Part shown: positions 12,091 through 25,035 of the stretch, piece after piece | Layout: every line of letters starts with the position of its first letter | Numbering within the stretch: position 1 is the stretch's first letter | Assembly (NCBI GenBank): GCA_964058845.1 | Contig: CAXKVR010000105.1 | Span: 186,001-250,000 of the forward strand | Length of the DNA: 64,000 nucleotides | Direction: 5' to 3' | DNA from: Carex sylvatica | Lineage: Eukaryota > Streptophyta > Magnoliopsida > Poales > Cyperaceae | The notes under the pieces: model-generated | Databases searched by the model: none | The model's input: only the letters and a program-made list of their open reading frames with translations | Told to the model about the DNA's origin: nothing | Position numbers and translations under genes: made by a program

Positions 12091-12271
12091 GAGTCCGTAT
12101 CCCACCTGGTACCTGAGGTACAATCAAACAAAACAGACGGTCCAGGTTAATCTCAGTTGAGTCAAATTTGATCAGGTTAAAACTATAGGGGCTACTTTGA
12201 GATTCGTGTCAAGTACAAAGAACGGTCCATATTTGACATTTGCACCTCAGGTACCTAGGGTGATCCGGATT
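12091..12271. mobile_element. Mutator-like MITE (GGTACCTGAGGTGCA family), copy 1
   Basis: Ends GAGTCCGTATCCCACC and GGTGATCCGGATT enclose inverted GGTACCTGAGGT and ACCTCAGGTACC. Flanks on both sides resemble TTGAAAAAA, consistent with a 9-bp target duplication blurred by an A run. Copies 2 and 3 are at 50086 and 55549. Confidence 0.75.
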
Positions 12272-12357
12272 TTGAAAAAAAAAATACTTTTAACCGGATC
12301 AAAATTAATTCAGTGTCTAATTAAAATATATGAGGTCCGTTTTGAAAATCCGAATAT

Positions 12358-12658
12358 GATGTTATTCAAATGGAATAATAGGACCGTGCTATTTCAAATT
12401 CAATTGTTAGATTTTTAATGCGCGAATTTCAACGAAGGGATCCGACTCCGCTTCTTTTCAAATAGAAGAGCAGGATCATATTACTCAAAATCTAATTGTT
12501 GAATTTTTTTTTGCACGGATCTCAACACAGATGCATGGTTAGGTTTTGAATAACAGCATCCTGCTCTCTTATTTAGAGCGCATCGGAGTTGGTTCCTCAA
12601 CGAAGATATACGATTAGATTTGAAATAACAGTTTTCTATTATTCCATTTGAATAACAG
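12358..12658. mobile_element. Foldback, ~300 bp
   Basis: The left arm GTTATTCAAATGGAATAATA (12361-12380) and the right arm, in reverse complement at 12636-12658, pair with further matches inward to AACGAAGG and CCGACTCCGC. Next to it, GTGTCAGACTGAAACTGACG (12687-12706) and TATTGCACTGGATCTGAATTC recur at about 14825 and 45210-45305, marking another dispersed repeat. Confidence 0.6.
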
Positions 12659-13995
12659 CAAATTTGAATTTTTATTTTGAAATTTGTGTCAGACTGAAAC
12701 TGACGACTCGGATCTTGTTCTACTCAGTCAGGTATTGCACTGGATCTGAATTCGTTGATAAGAAGGTAATTGGAAGATACAATCACACAATTGACCGAAC
12801 TATTGAGTATTATACTTACTAAATCAGGGTAAAACCACACCAATTTAAACAAAAAAAAATTAAAAAAGTGGCATTGTTTTCCGAAATTTTGGAACATAAC
12901 AAGAACGTTATGAAGCATCATCTGGATGTGTGTTTTTTTTTTTTTTTTTGTAGATGCTATTATCCATAATTTTATTTATTTTTATTGTAAACCTTCTAGT
13001 TCAGTCGGTAGAAAATTAAAAATATAAATTCAGAAATAATTATTTTTAAATTAGATATTTTTTCAACTTAGAAGTGAAAATATTTGTTGCAGAAATAATT
13101 ATATTTTATAATTCAGATATAATTAGTTTGAAATCAATGTGTTATTTACAAATTATTTGTAAAATAATATGTGTTATTCAATATTATTACAGTTAGCAAC
13201 AAAATATCTGGTAATAGTAATACACCAATAATTATGAGCTTTAGGTTTTCGGAAACAATATATTAATTAGCCAATATACAAAAATTGCAAATAACATTTT
13301 GGTTTGAAAATAATCACAAATGACGGACGATACCACTTATTTAATTTTATTTATTTTTGAATGCTACGTATAAAAGGTTTCTGAATTTTTACTTATGCTT
13401 AGCCACTATCAGGGTTTCAAAAAAAAGAAAAATAATTTTTTACTTATGCTTGGAATTTCCTAATATGTATTTGGAGAAATTATTTATTTCTGGATTATTA
13501 AAAGGTTTCCTGACATGATTATTAAACTAATTAAGTTATACAAAAAGATAAGCAACTGAAATTACTAAGAAATTGTTGTATTAGCCAACGCGTTTTTTCC
13601 CCTGGAAATATTTTATTTTACACTTTGGATAAGATTTTGAGCTTCCTCCTGACTTTTACTCTTTTCACTCTTCACTTTGAAAATTGTTTGTATTCACAAA
13701 AAAAGAAAAGAAAAAAAGTTGTTGTAGTTACTTGATAGAAAACTTATTTGACAAGAATAATAGTCAACAGAATAAAAGAGCAGTATATAAAAACAAGAGA
13801 CGCCAGCTTTCCTGATATGCCTTGTTATTGGTGGAGAACATAGAAAATAAAATGACATATATGCCCTTGACTAGTGGAGAACATAGAAAATAAAATGACA
13901 CATATGCCCTCTACTGTGGACAACGAAAATGACATAAATGCCCTTTAGCCGAAGCGATGGCACTGAAATTAGGAAAAATGATGGGTCTCAATGAA

Positions 13996-14572
13996 AAACT
14001 ACGTTTATATATATATATTTTGTTTTAAAGAAAACATTATATAAAGATTATTTCATTTTTTTACTTTGTTTTTTTTTTTTTTTAAAATTGTATGAATGCC
14101 AGTGGACATACTGATCTAATTTTTTTTTGGCTGCCACTGCATATTAAAAAGGAAAGACTCTTGCAATGAGGGCACAATTTCATTTGCAAATATACAAAAT
14201 CAAATGGCAAATCAGAAAAAGTACCATATTCTTATGCATATCACCACGACACCACCGTTGGGCACCTCGAAAAATCCCCAGAACAAATGCTCACATTTTT
14301 TTCGAGCTGACGTCGCATCTAAGACAAATGAACAGAGACCAAAGACCAGAACCAAACTGAGAGACGGAGCTCCTGGCGCATTCATATAATCTGACTTTAA
14401 CTCAAATTTTGAGTCCAGATCTAGACCGTTCGATCTGCTTAAGCACGCATGTTAAAGGATCCGGATTCTTATCGGACGGCTCTGATCTAAACCGTAAAAT
14501 TTAAGTTACTTCAGAGGATCCGGACTCGGGAGCTCCTGGCGCCAAGACAAACAAAAAAGAGATGACAAAAAG
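13996..14572. other. Intergenic upstream of ABCA2-like gene
   Basis: No gene recognised. Two overlapping 61-64-codon plus-strand frames (14166-14389) show no known motif. A 14-bp direct repeat GGAGCTCCTGGCGC occurs at about 14367 and 14529. Confidence 0.45.
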
Positions 14573-15048
14573 GCCGAAATTTTTATTAATAGAAAATTAA
14601 TTAAATAAATATTTATAATGAAAAATGAATCTGAATTTTTTCGAAATATAGAAAAACGTGATAGTTAATCACATACTTACGGCTATAATTAATCATAATA
14701 ATTACCATACTTATTAAAATAATACTAAAAAAAAGTTTTCTGACCATAATTATCAATCACGGCTAGCATGCATCATGCCATATTAAAATGGACAAACTCA
14801 GATCTCATTCTACACAGTCAGATATTGCACTGGATCTAAATTCTAGCCGTGATTATCAGTTACGATCAAGAATTTATTATTTTTTTAAATAAATGCAGTG
14901 ATTAATATTTCAAATTCTGATTATAATAGTCTATAATAATCAGAGAATGTAATTAACTACCACGTTTTCCTATATCTCAACAAAATTGAGATTCGTTATT
15001 TATTTTAAATATTTATTTAATTAATTTTCTATTAATAAAAATTTCGGA
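14573..15048. mobile_element. Foldback MITE just upstream of ABCA2-like gene
   Basis: Arms of about 100 bp begin GCCGAAATTTTTATTAATAG and end with its near reverse complement. The flanking 8-mer ACAAAAAG at 14565-14572 and 15049-15056 is a target duplication. The element ends about 50 bp before the TATA-like box and so may affect the gene's expression (inference). Confidence 0.85.
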
Positions 15049-15097
15049 ACAAAAAGATATGACTAGTCAAAAATTGGACTTCTCGGGGAACAGCTAA

Positions 15098-15105
15098 CTA
15101 TAAAT
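15098..15105 (+). promoter_or_regulatory. TATA-like box for ABCA2-like gene
   Basis: CTATAAAT lies 108 bp before the start codon and is followed by CCTCCCAAGG. The position suits a plant core promoter with a short leader, but no transcript evidence is available here. Confidence 0.55.
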
Positions 15106-15212
15106 CCTCCCAAGGCCTCAAACCCATTTTGGCTCCAAAACCAACCACCATACACCATCTGAGATTCAATTGAGTAAAAAAAATAGGAAATATAAAAAAA
15201 TAAGATTGAGAG

Positions 15213-18200
15213 ATGGAGGTGGGGAGGAGAGGGGTGGGGCTGATGGGGCAGCAGTACGCAGCGTTGGTGAGGAAGAACGCTATCGTGACATGGAGGCAGA
15301 AGCGATCAGCGGCAGTGCAGCTGCTGTCGTCGCTCTTCTTCATCTTTCTCATCTTTTGCATCGACAAGGCTGTACGCCAGCGTTTCGACGCTACCACCGC
15401 TTACAAGAACGTTCACGACCCACCAGTGTTGTCTTCAATTGATCTCGCAATTCCTCCCTGCGAGGACAAGTTCTATGTTAAAACCCCATGCTATGATTTC
15501 CTCTGGAGCGGCAACTCCTCTTCTCGCGTTTCATCCATTGTAACCGCCATCATGGCCAATAACCCGCAACGCCCCATTCCCTCCAGCAAGGTAACTAATT
15601 AACCAAATAACTAACTATTTCTTCTTCTTATTCTTCTTACAAATTCGAAATGCTTACCTCTAAAATCCTAGTTCTGAATTGGGATTGCACAGCCGCTACT
15701 CAATTAAGCAATTTTCCATTAATAGGCAAGTTATCATACTCATGTACCAATGCCATTATTATTCACTCTCAAAAGTCGAATTCTTTCTGAATTTATTTTT
15801 AATTTTTAATTTTTAATTTTTAGTTGTGGGTTGTTAATTTTTTTCCTCATTGCTAATATTTGGGGAAGAAAAGTCAACGGGACTTTGGCACTTTGCAATG
15901 ATCCAAGGACAATCTTTTCTCTGACTTTAATTGCTCAGTTTGACCCCTCTACGTTTCAAGGAAAAGAGATTTATGCTATTTATCTACTTAAAACATTAAT
16001 TTTATACATTTTTTGTTTTTTGATAAAAGTGGGTTATAAGCCCACGGATTTCATTTATTCAACGAACCCATACATGAGAGGATCTTGGTACCAAATCCAG
16101 TGTTCTTATGTTCGACATAATTACACATAAATTAAATATTCTCTAGGTTATGTCATTTGACACCCCGGCTGACGTGGACAAGTGGCTGCTAGACAACCCC
16201 ATGCGTTGTCCCGGCGCGCTCCACTTCACCGTGAAAAACACGACGGTCATAAGTTACGGCATACAGACCAACTCTACAGCAGTAGCAAGGAGAGGCAATT
16301 ATGAGGACCCCACTATGAAGTTCCAAATCCCCCTTCAAATTGCTGCCGAGAGGGAAATGGCAAGGTCTCTTATTGGAGGTAACACTAACCTACCAAATCA
16401 ATCAATCAATCAATCTGGGATCAATCAATTTTAAAGTAGCTGATAAATGCATTACCTTTTGATGCCGGGGATGGCAGATTCGAATTTCAGGTGGAATGTG
16501 GGGCTGAAGGAATTCGCGCACCCAGCCACTGAGACATTCTCTGCGGTGGGGCAGGCGGGGCCTACGTTCTTCTTGGCGATCGCTATGTTTGGGTTTGTGT
16601 TCCAGATAAGCTCATTGGTGACTGAGAAGGAGCTGAAATTGCGCCAGGCAATGTCGATAATGGGGCTGTACGAGTCGGCGTACTGGCTGTCATGGTTCAC
16701 ATGGGAGGCCATGCTCACTCTTATATCAGCGCTCCTTACCGTGCTCTTCGGCATGATGTTCCAGTTTGATTTCTTCAAGAACAACAGCTTCCCCGTGCTC
16801 TTCCTCTTGTTCTTTCTTTTCCAACTTAACATGGTATGTACTATGTGCACGGATGCTTCCCTTGATAATTAAAATCAACCTACATATGATGCATACGGGT
16901 ACGAAACCGGTCAGGTGGAAACATTTTCATACCCTTAAACTTTACCCTTACCCGTACCCAATAAGCTAAACAGGTCTGGTAAACGGGTGCCGTTGATACC
17001 CTAATCAGTGGTCTGGTACTATAACTAACTGAACTTTAATTCTTCCTGTGGGTAATGTTTTGCAGCTTGGCTTTGCTTTCATGATATCGACCTTTATTAG
17101 CAAGGCATCGTCTGCCACTACTGTCGGCTTCGCAATTTTCATAATTGGCTTCTTGACTCAGGTAAATATATTTCCGTAGCTCTCTTTTGGGTATACAAAA
17201 CAAAACCCATACCTTTGTATCTAGAAGTTTCTTTATTAATTTCTTTTTTGTTGGTATGGTTTGTGTAGCTCGTGACAACATTTGGGTTTCCGTATTCGAC
17301 GACATATAAGGCTTATTATCGGAATATATGGTCTTTATTCCCTCCCAACTTATTTGCAAAAGCTGTGAATACTCTTGGTGATGCAACGTCCACTCCTGAA
17401 GATCCAGGAGTTAGCTGGAGCAGTATCAACAAATGCACTGAAAGAGAACCTGACTGTGTGATTACCCTTGTATGTGCACACAAATGCTTAAATTCTCAAT
17501 TCAAATTTGATTAAATATATTTTAAATTGACAAAGATCTTTGTTTGTATTCTATGCCACACAGGAAACAATATACAAGTGGCTCATAACAACATTTTTTG
17601 TCTGGTTTATCCTGGCAATTTACTTCGACAATATAATACCAAATGTAAACGGTGTGAGGAAATCGATGTTCTACTTTTTGAACCCTGGTTACTGGACTGG
17701 AAGAGGAGGTAGCAAGGTGCGAGGTTAGTTCTTTGCCCTTTTATTCATCCTTTTGATGTGAGTTACCTGAATTAGTTGGATTTAACTACTTTTTTTGCTG
17801 ACAAAAGTACATTAATTGTTTTATTAGAGGGAAGCCTCTGCAGCTGCATGGGGTCCACTCCACCAGTGGAAGAGACATCTCCAACTGATGAGGATGTGCT
17901 TGCAGAGGAGACAGCTGTCAAGCAGACAAAGGAAGGTGATGATGTGGATGCGAGTGTGGCGGCACAAGTGCGTGGTTTAACGAAAACATATCCCGGCACC
18001 TTTAACGCCGGCTGCTGCAAGTGCAAACGCACTGCTCCGTATCATGCTGTTAAGGTATCTTTCTTTCTTTCCCATCTATTCTCTCAAACAAAAGCCGGAT
18101 GCATATACTAATTTTTATTTTTAATTTTGTATCAATAATTAGGGAATATGGGTAAATTTTGCCAAAGACCAACTGTTTTGCTTGCTTGGGCCAAATGGAG

Positions 18201-20405
18201 CAGGAAAGACTACTGTGATTAATTGCCTTACTGGCATTACTCCCATCACAGGCGGTGATGGTATGCTGGCTTCTCTGTCTTTCTTCTTTTCTTTATTTTG
18301 ATTTGTTATTTCAATTTGTAATGAATATAACTAAAGCTATATTACATAATAAGAAACTCTTTGCTCCAACTTTTCTGACAGCACTGATATACGGGCAATC
18401 TGTAAGGAGTTCTGTTGGCATGGCCAATATCAGAAGTTTGATTGGTGTTTGTCCCCAGGTTATAATCTGATACTTTGGAATAATAATTGCTTCAATTATC
18501 GCATTGCCTCTTTTTGTCTAGTAAAATGATATTCATTCATTGAAGTCCAGAACCTTTTCTTTTTATGTTATGCAGTTTGATATATTGTGGGATGCATTGA
18601 CAGCAGAGGAGCACCTTGCATTGTTTGCCAGCATTAAAGGCTTGCCCCTTTCTACAATCAAAGCGGTACACTTTTTCATTATGGTGTCAACATTGCACTT
18701 ATTTAATTGCAATCCCCGGTTGTGTGGCTATTGGTGGGAGTAATATTTGGTATTATTAGGGGTAATTGTGTAACATTTTAATTGGGATATTTATAAAAAT
18801 GAAAAAAGAAATGCAAAGGGGAAAAATGATGTCCTACGAACTAGTATGGCTTATGGTTGCTCATGGATTTGCAACTAACTGATTACAGCATGACTAAGTA
18901 TAGAATAATAGATATAATCGTGCAAACCTTGCAAAAAGACTTGGAATTAGAAAGATCCATTATGTGATCAAGTTTGCACGGAACTTGTTTAACAAAATTA
19001 AATTTTTGCGGATGCAGGTAGTGGGGAAATCGCTAGCAGAAGTGAAACTAACACATGCTGCTCATGTTAGAGCAGGAAGTTTTAGTGGAGGCATGAAGCG
19101 CCGTCTCAGTGTTGCCATTTCTCTCATCGGCGACCCCAAACTGGTTTTTCTAGATGAACCGGTAAATATGCACAACGCTCCAGATACAACTAAAAGAGAA
19201 TTCAATCTTTTGATTATTTTGTTCCTTATATCAGAGCAATATTTATTACCTGCTTATTTATATTTGCAGACAACAGGTATGGATCCAATAACAAGGAGGC
19301 ATGTATGGGACATAATAGAGGATGCAAAGAAAGGGAGAGCGATTGTTCTGACGACCCATTCGATGGAGGAGGCTGACATATTGAGCGATCGTATTGCCAT
19401 CATGGCAAAAGGGAAATTCCGTTGCATTGGCACCTCCATTCGCCTCAAGTCCCGATTTGGTACCGGTTATATTGCTAATGTCAACTTCTCTGCAACTAAT
19501 GGTGCACCTGGTGGAGGACCTAGCGATGATTCTCATCTTGAGCCCGTGAAACGCTTCTTTTATGAAGTAACTATATCCAAAATTACTACCATTTAGAATT
19601 CTATTGTTGCTTGTAGAACATTGTAGATACCTTCTCCTGAGGAATCTTTTATATATGAGATGATATGTTTCTATAATTGTGCAGAGGATCGGTGTGAAGC
19701 CAAAAGAGGAGAACAAGGCGTTTTTGACCTTTGTTATCTCTCATGATAAAGAGCCTCTCCTGACAGTAAGTATCATGTTTTATGAGCTAGTTTTAAGTTA
19801 ATTTTGTTAACACTGCTTTAATTTGTTGGCGTTTTCTTCTGAAATGGCAGAGTTTCTTTGCGGAATTACAAGACAGAGAAAGTGAATTTGGGATATCAGA
19901 CATACAACTCGGCCTCACGACTCTGGAGGAAGTGTTCCTTAACATCGCCAAGCAGGCTGAGTTAGAGAGTTCAGCTGCCGAAGGAAATCTGGTTACCTTG
20001 AACTTGACTTCTGGCTCTTCTATTCAGGTATGTGGTTCCTATTTGTAGAATAAACACTTCTCCCTTTTTGAATTTGGAAAAGTTGAGCACTATATATGCT
20101 AGATAGATGCTGACACAATACATGAGACTAATGATAAATGACTAAACCAGGTACCGAAGGGAGTGCAATTTGTAGGAATACCAGGGACGGAATCAGAAGA
20201 GAACTCGAGAGGGATGATGGTGGAAGTCTACTGGGAGACTGACGACACGGGTACCCTCTGCATTTCTGGCCACTCCCCCGAGACTCCAATTCCTGCAAAT
20301 GTGGAGCTGAACCGCACTCCGTCTCTGTCGAGGAGGGCTTCTCATCCTCGTGGCACGCCGGTTGGTTTTGTTATTGAACCCAGCCAGATTCTCAATCAGA
20401 GTTGA
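15213..20405 (+). CDS. ABCA2: Half-size ABC transporter, subfamily A (ABCA2-like)
   Basis: A membrane ATP-driven transporter with one transmembrane domain plus one nucleotide-binding domain, so it should dimerise; the substrate of plant members is unsettled. Exons by GT-AG sites: 15213-15590, 16147-16378, 16478-16833, 17066-17161, 17269-17469, 17564-17723, 17828-18054, 18143-18260, 18382-18458, 18576-18665, 19018-19161, 19270-19566, 19685-19765, 19851-20027, 20151-20405. They join in frame to 962 residues, close to the ~980 of Arabidopsis ABCA2. TM1 is near residues 33-52. Other landmarks are ISSLVTEKELKLRQAM, Walker [10 protein letters not shown] (566-574), signature SGGMKRRL (668-675), Walker B LVFLDEP (687-693) and H-loop His723. 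The start is the first Met of an N-terminus that fits the family. The gene is intact and convergent with the ABCA7-like gene. Confidence 0.95.
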
Positions 20406-21002
20406 GTGTGTTTGTTTTTTTCTTTGTTGATTTACATGTAGGTATTTGTCGGTGTCTTCTGTTTGGAAAGTGGCTCTTGCTGCATTTTTAATTTCTTTTT
20501 GGATTTTTTTGTTAATTCTTCCCTCTTGTATAAATTCTTATAGATTGAATCTGACACAAGAGTTGAGTATAGTATCTTTGATTCTTTCTTCTAATATACA
20601 CATAATATAATTATACCCTCTATTTTTGTTTCAGATATTAAATGAATTGGTTAGCATAAAGGAATTAAAAATAAAAGGGAAGGCACCATGAAACTAAAAG
20701 AATTTTGAACTTTTATTACTTTTCTATTTGATCGACATTATAAAATTATTTAAATATCCTCAAATCAGCATCTCCAAATATATGTAGGGTTGTCAATAAA
20801 TATTCATAATCCTGTAACGCGACCCGAATCCGCATGAATAAATCTGATAGCTTATTGGATCAGCATATATCACGATCTAATCTTGAAGAAGAATCCACCT
20901 TATATATTGGATTCCCATATGAATCTTTCACGATCGGAATCCAAACTTTGTTAAGAATTTGACAAGTCTTAGTATACTAAATTCATTAAAATAATTAAAT
21001 CA
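20406..21002. other. 3' flank of ABCA2-like gene
   Basis: T-rich 3' region with no clear canonical polyadenylation signal. From about 20788, TAGGGTTGTCAATAAATATT followed by CGACCCGAATCCGCATG resembles a hAT terminus. The rest of that element may continue beyond the foldback at 21003 to about 21790, around ATGGATCCGCATTTGGATCC. Confidence 0.4.
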
Positions 21003-21416
21003 AAGTAGAACTAGGGTGTTCTTAAGTTCACCAAGCTCCTTAGAGAACTCAAGTCTAAAACCCATCGAATCGAATTTAAATGACGAATCTTAGCTGTTGA
21101 AATCCACATACTTTACAAGTGATGCGTCTACATGTAAACAAATTTAATTTTAAAATTAATTTTACATATAATCAAATGGTCAAAAAATGTTAAAAAAAAT
21201 GAATACATTAAAATTAATTTATTAACCTTCTAATTTTGACTGCTTAATTTTATACTAAATTAATTTGAATGTTTAAAAATTTCACATGTAAACACATCAC
21301 TCGTAAGGTAGGTGGGTTTCAACGGTTCAGATTCATTATTTGAAGCTGATTTGACGGATTTTAGATTTGAGTTCATTAAGGAGCTTGGTGAACTTAAGAA
21401 CACCCTAGTTCTACTC
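21003..21416. mobile_element. Foldback Mutator-like MITE, 414 bp, copy 1
   Basis: Long inverted arms start AAGTAGAACTAGGGTGTTC and end GAACACCCTAGTTCTACTC (with one base changed). A perfect 9-bp target duplication ATTAAATCA lies at 20994-21002 and 21417-21425. The second family copy is at 34594-35009. The minus frame at 21260-21469 is inside this repeat and is not a gene. Confidence 0.88.
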
Positions 21417-21873
21417 ATTAAATCATAATAGTAATAATTTTTTTGAGTAAATGTTGAAGACCTAGCCACTCAACTATTTAATTTTCACAAATAATTCTCT
21501 TTAAAGTTTCAAATTTGTAACCCACACAAAGCATAATAATATTAAATTAGTTTAATTAAAGTCATTTCTCTTAATATGTACATTTATAATATAAAATGGT
21601 TATATTCACTCATGTTATTCCATGTATTATACTATACTAAAATTTTAAGTAAAACATCCAATACAATCAGAATCTAATTTAAAATCCACGACGATATATG
21701 ATACAGATGGATCCGCATTTGGATCCTTCCATTGAAAATAAATCCACATAATATTTTAAATATTTATAGGAATTTTAACAGTTTGACACCACATATTGAG
21801 CAAACTTTCCAAATTTTGCACGCCATGCCGTGATAACAAAACTCAAAGCACCTCCATGGCTCCATAGTTTATC

Positions 21874-23605
21874 GGGGGGATTTCATGTATCCCCTCAAAA
21901 ACTTCAATATTACGTATTTACTCCTCAAAAGTTTATAATATCATATTTCCCCCTCAAAATTGCAAAAACTCACATATTAACCCAAATTATCAATTAAATA
22001 TATTAATTTATCTAAAAATAATTAAATAATAATATTTTAGAGTGTAAAATTTACTTCAAGACCATTATACCCTTTCATATTCTATCTTTTTGATTTTTTC
22101 TCCCCATCTTGTCCATCAAAAACTCCATCCAAAATTTCTTCTCTGCAGCTCATTGAAGAACCAATCAACCAAGACATGTAATTCACAACATGTTAATTCT
22201 AATAAGGGTACTTTTTTGTGAGATAAAATTAATGAAAAAGTTGACTGAGAAGGGGATCTTTGAGATTAAATCCATCATCCATCTAGTAATGGTCTTTGAG
22301 TTAAAATCTATCTTTGAGATTAAATGCACTGGGGAGGGGAACCGGTGGGTGAAAAATCGGTAGCAGAGGAAGGGAGAGGTCTTCGTGACAGAGAAGAAGG
22401 CTCTTAAGTTTGGCCATAGTGAGATGTTGTAAGGTCACTCATGGAATCAGCACTACTTTAAATCAAGAGAATTATTCTTTTCTGTTATTCAGAAATCTTG
22501 CAAGTTCTTATAAGCCATGGTCTTCCCAGTTACCTTGATGTCACCGCCCGTCCTTCTTGGTTTCTGAATTTAACTTCTATTCATATTGAGTCCTTATAAG
22601 CTTGAACTATTTTGGGACCGCTTGTCCTTCTTGGTTTCCCGGTTACCTTGATGGCACCGCTTGACCATGGTGAGAAACTGTGGCATACCACAAAACAATT
22701 TAGTGAATTTCAAGAGTAAGTGGCATACCACGAAAAATTCACATGAGGGATCATGTACCTATACCGTTACCTGTACTGGTACCATGGCCACGGGTACGGC
22801 AACTGGTAAGGGATGTTGCTTAAACAGGCACATGGAAGAAGGTGCTCAGAACAAAGCCACAACGTCAGAATCTTTACCACCGGCATCAGGAATAAAATAA
22901 TTTTTTTTTTCATTTTTTCATTTTTTTTTTGTTTTACCGGTACTCTACTGGGCACTGGTACACAACTTTGCTTGCATGTTTTTACTTCTCTTTTTTCAAT
23001 TTCTTTTAAAGCTCAAATATCTTGAGCTATGTTTTATATTTAATTTCAAACAGTTACAAACACCTTGTAAATGCCATTCAATGAAATCAAATGAGGGCAT
23101 GAGACACATGACCCCCATTTTTTTTACTATAAACATAATTCATGTGTCGCTCAAAGATCAATTCAAAAATAAAATTATATATAACAATATGACCAGCTAA
23201 GAGATTGTAAAATTGGTCTAAGCGAACCAACATCAGTTTAGACAGGAGATGACCGGTCTGAACACACCTTTCCTGTGTTCTGTTGCATTGAAATAGCAAA
23301 TAGGAAAGGAAATTTTTTGAATTGAATACTAAATAAAAAAACATGCTTTAAAATAGGAGGCTTATATGTTGGTTAGTTTCTGTACGCACAGTAACTGATT
23401 CACTTCCTTCAAAAAAGAATAGATTTGTTGCAGCCGAGCATTTGTGTATTTTAGATGAATGATAGATTTTAAAATAATGGAAAAATTGATGATTTGGGTA
23501 AATATGTGAGTTTTTGTAATTTTGAGGGGAAATATGATATTACAAACTTTTGAGGGGGAAATACGTAATATTGAAGTTTTTGAGGGGGATATATGAAATT
23601 CCCTC
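21874..23605. mobile_element. Non-autonomous Mutator-like element, 1.73 kb
   Basis: Terminal inverted repeats of about 120 bp run over 21874-21995 and 23483-23605, with runs such as CCCTCAAAAACTTCAATATT and CATATTTCCCCCTCAAAATT. A perfect 9-bp target duplication TAGTTTATC flanks it (21865-21873 and 23606-23614). No MULE transposase is visible. The interior (about 22080-22900) could hold captured host sequence. Small frames at 22661-23344 show no recognisable domain. Confidence 0.88.
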
Positions 23606-24117
23606 TAGTTTATCTTTTCATTTTGTTTTTCATGTCATTTGAACGTGAATTCGATCTTGAACTTATCATCAGACCTTCTAATTCAGCAAGATTTGAGCTC
23701 ATAAATTTGCACATAATAGAAAATAAATGTATCCTATCACCAAACACTGTACCCAAATTGCTTTCTAATTAAACATGAAGATTTATTTTACTCTTCTTAT
23801 TTTGACTGATTTCTTGTTTTGCAATGAAAGCAGAGGAGAGGACGGCTACCCTTTTATCCTTCCCTGTTTTGCATAGTGATGAAGTTTCAATCTATCAACC
23901 TAACTAGATTTTGTACATTTTATTGAATTTTACTTCTCCTCTAGGCAAGCTCTGCTTGTGAGGATTACGTATGCAATAAGTTATCATTAAAAAAAATGAG
24001 AAAAGTATTCCCTCCCAATTCCGTCATAATAAATGAGCAAGCCAAATACGAAGCAGCACAAGATCTGAAATAAAAAACTTTGCCAAATATCACAAGTCAA
24101 TATTATTCATATACCAT

Positions 24118-24607
24118 TAGAGTGGGAAAAATGACACGGCGGAGCCTGCTCCATCACGGAATGGCACGATACATGTTACTGTTCCGTGCTGTGACTCGCG
24201 TGTCCTGTGCTGTGACCATTCGCATGCAGTGACCAACTTGTAGAAAATTTGGCACGATACGGCACGTCACGTCACGCGAAAGATCCGGTCACAGCACGTA
24301 ATCATGCGAGTCACGTGTAATTAGGACCGTTAGGTCTTAATCAAATGATGAATCTTAAATAAACTAACTTAAATTATGAAAAAATAGTTAAACGTGAAAA
24401 ACGTGATCAGTTACGTTTGGACACGGCACGCGAGTCACGCCACCATTCGCGTGCCATGACCATCCTGTGACTCGCGTGCCATGTCCAACCCTCAACATTT
24501 TAGTCACGACACGGATCACTGTTCACTTGATCACGGCACGGCATAACACAAGACCAAAATCATAGTATATTAGTCACGTCACGGCACAATAAGTTTTTTT
24601 CACTCTA
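24118..24607. mobile_element. hAT MITE (TAGAGTGG family), 490 bp
   Basis: Termini TAGAGTGGGAAAAA and TTTTTTTCACTCTA with perfect 8-bp target duplication TATACCAT (24110-24117 and 24608-24615). The interior is dense in GTCACG/CGTGAC words and has no coding capacity. The 8-bp duplication and TAG ends indicate hAT. Confidence 0.92.
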
Positions 24608-25035
24608 TATACCATACAGCAAAACATAAACGTGACAAATTTACAAAGAACCTAACCCTATCAGCAAACACTGTACCCAAATTGCTTTCTAATTAAACAT
24701 GAAGATTTATTTTACTCTTCTTATTTTGACTGATTTCTTGTTTTGCAATGAAAGCAGAGGAGAGGACGGCTACCCTTTTATCCTTCCCTGTTTTGCGTAG
24801 TGATGAAGTTTCAATCTATCAATCTAACTAGATTTTGTACATTTTATTGAATTTTACTTCTCCTCTAGGCAAACTCGGCTTGTGAGAATTACGTATGCAA
24901 CAAGTTAAAATGAGGAAATTATTCTCTCCCAATTCCGTCATAATAAATGAGCAAGCCAAATACGAAGCAGCAGCACAAGATCTGAAATAAAAAAACTTTG
25001 CCAAATATGACAAGTCAATATTGTTCATATACCAT

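Larger units (their letters stand above)
10716..13995. repeat. Diverged tandem block C
   Basis: Third copy of the block. It ends AGTATATAAAAACAAG (13775-13790), two GTGGAGAACATAGAAAATAA units (13833 and 13875) and CCCTTTAGCCGAAGCGATGG. It contains an insertion zone (about 11220-12760) absent from A and B. No gene is recognised. Confidence 0.75.

Noticed and set aside
14367..14542. GGAGCTCCTGGCGC direct repeats as a target duplication
   Set aside because: The repeat is 14 bp and the enclosed 150 bp has no convincing inverted ends beyond a short GAGTCC/GGACTC; chance or an old duplication cannot be told apart.
15098..15442. Frames on both strands over exon 1 of the ABCA2-like gene
   Set aside because: Shadows of the real frame that starts at 15213, which alone gives family sequence and a correct splice join.
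21003..23605. LTR retrotransposon
   Set aside because: The terminal repeats here are inverted, with 9-bp duplications; no primer-binding site or gag/pol motif was seen anywhere in the window.
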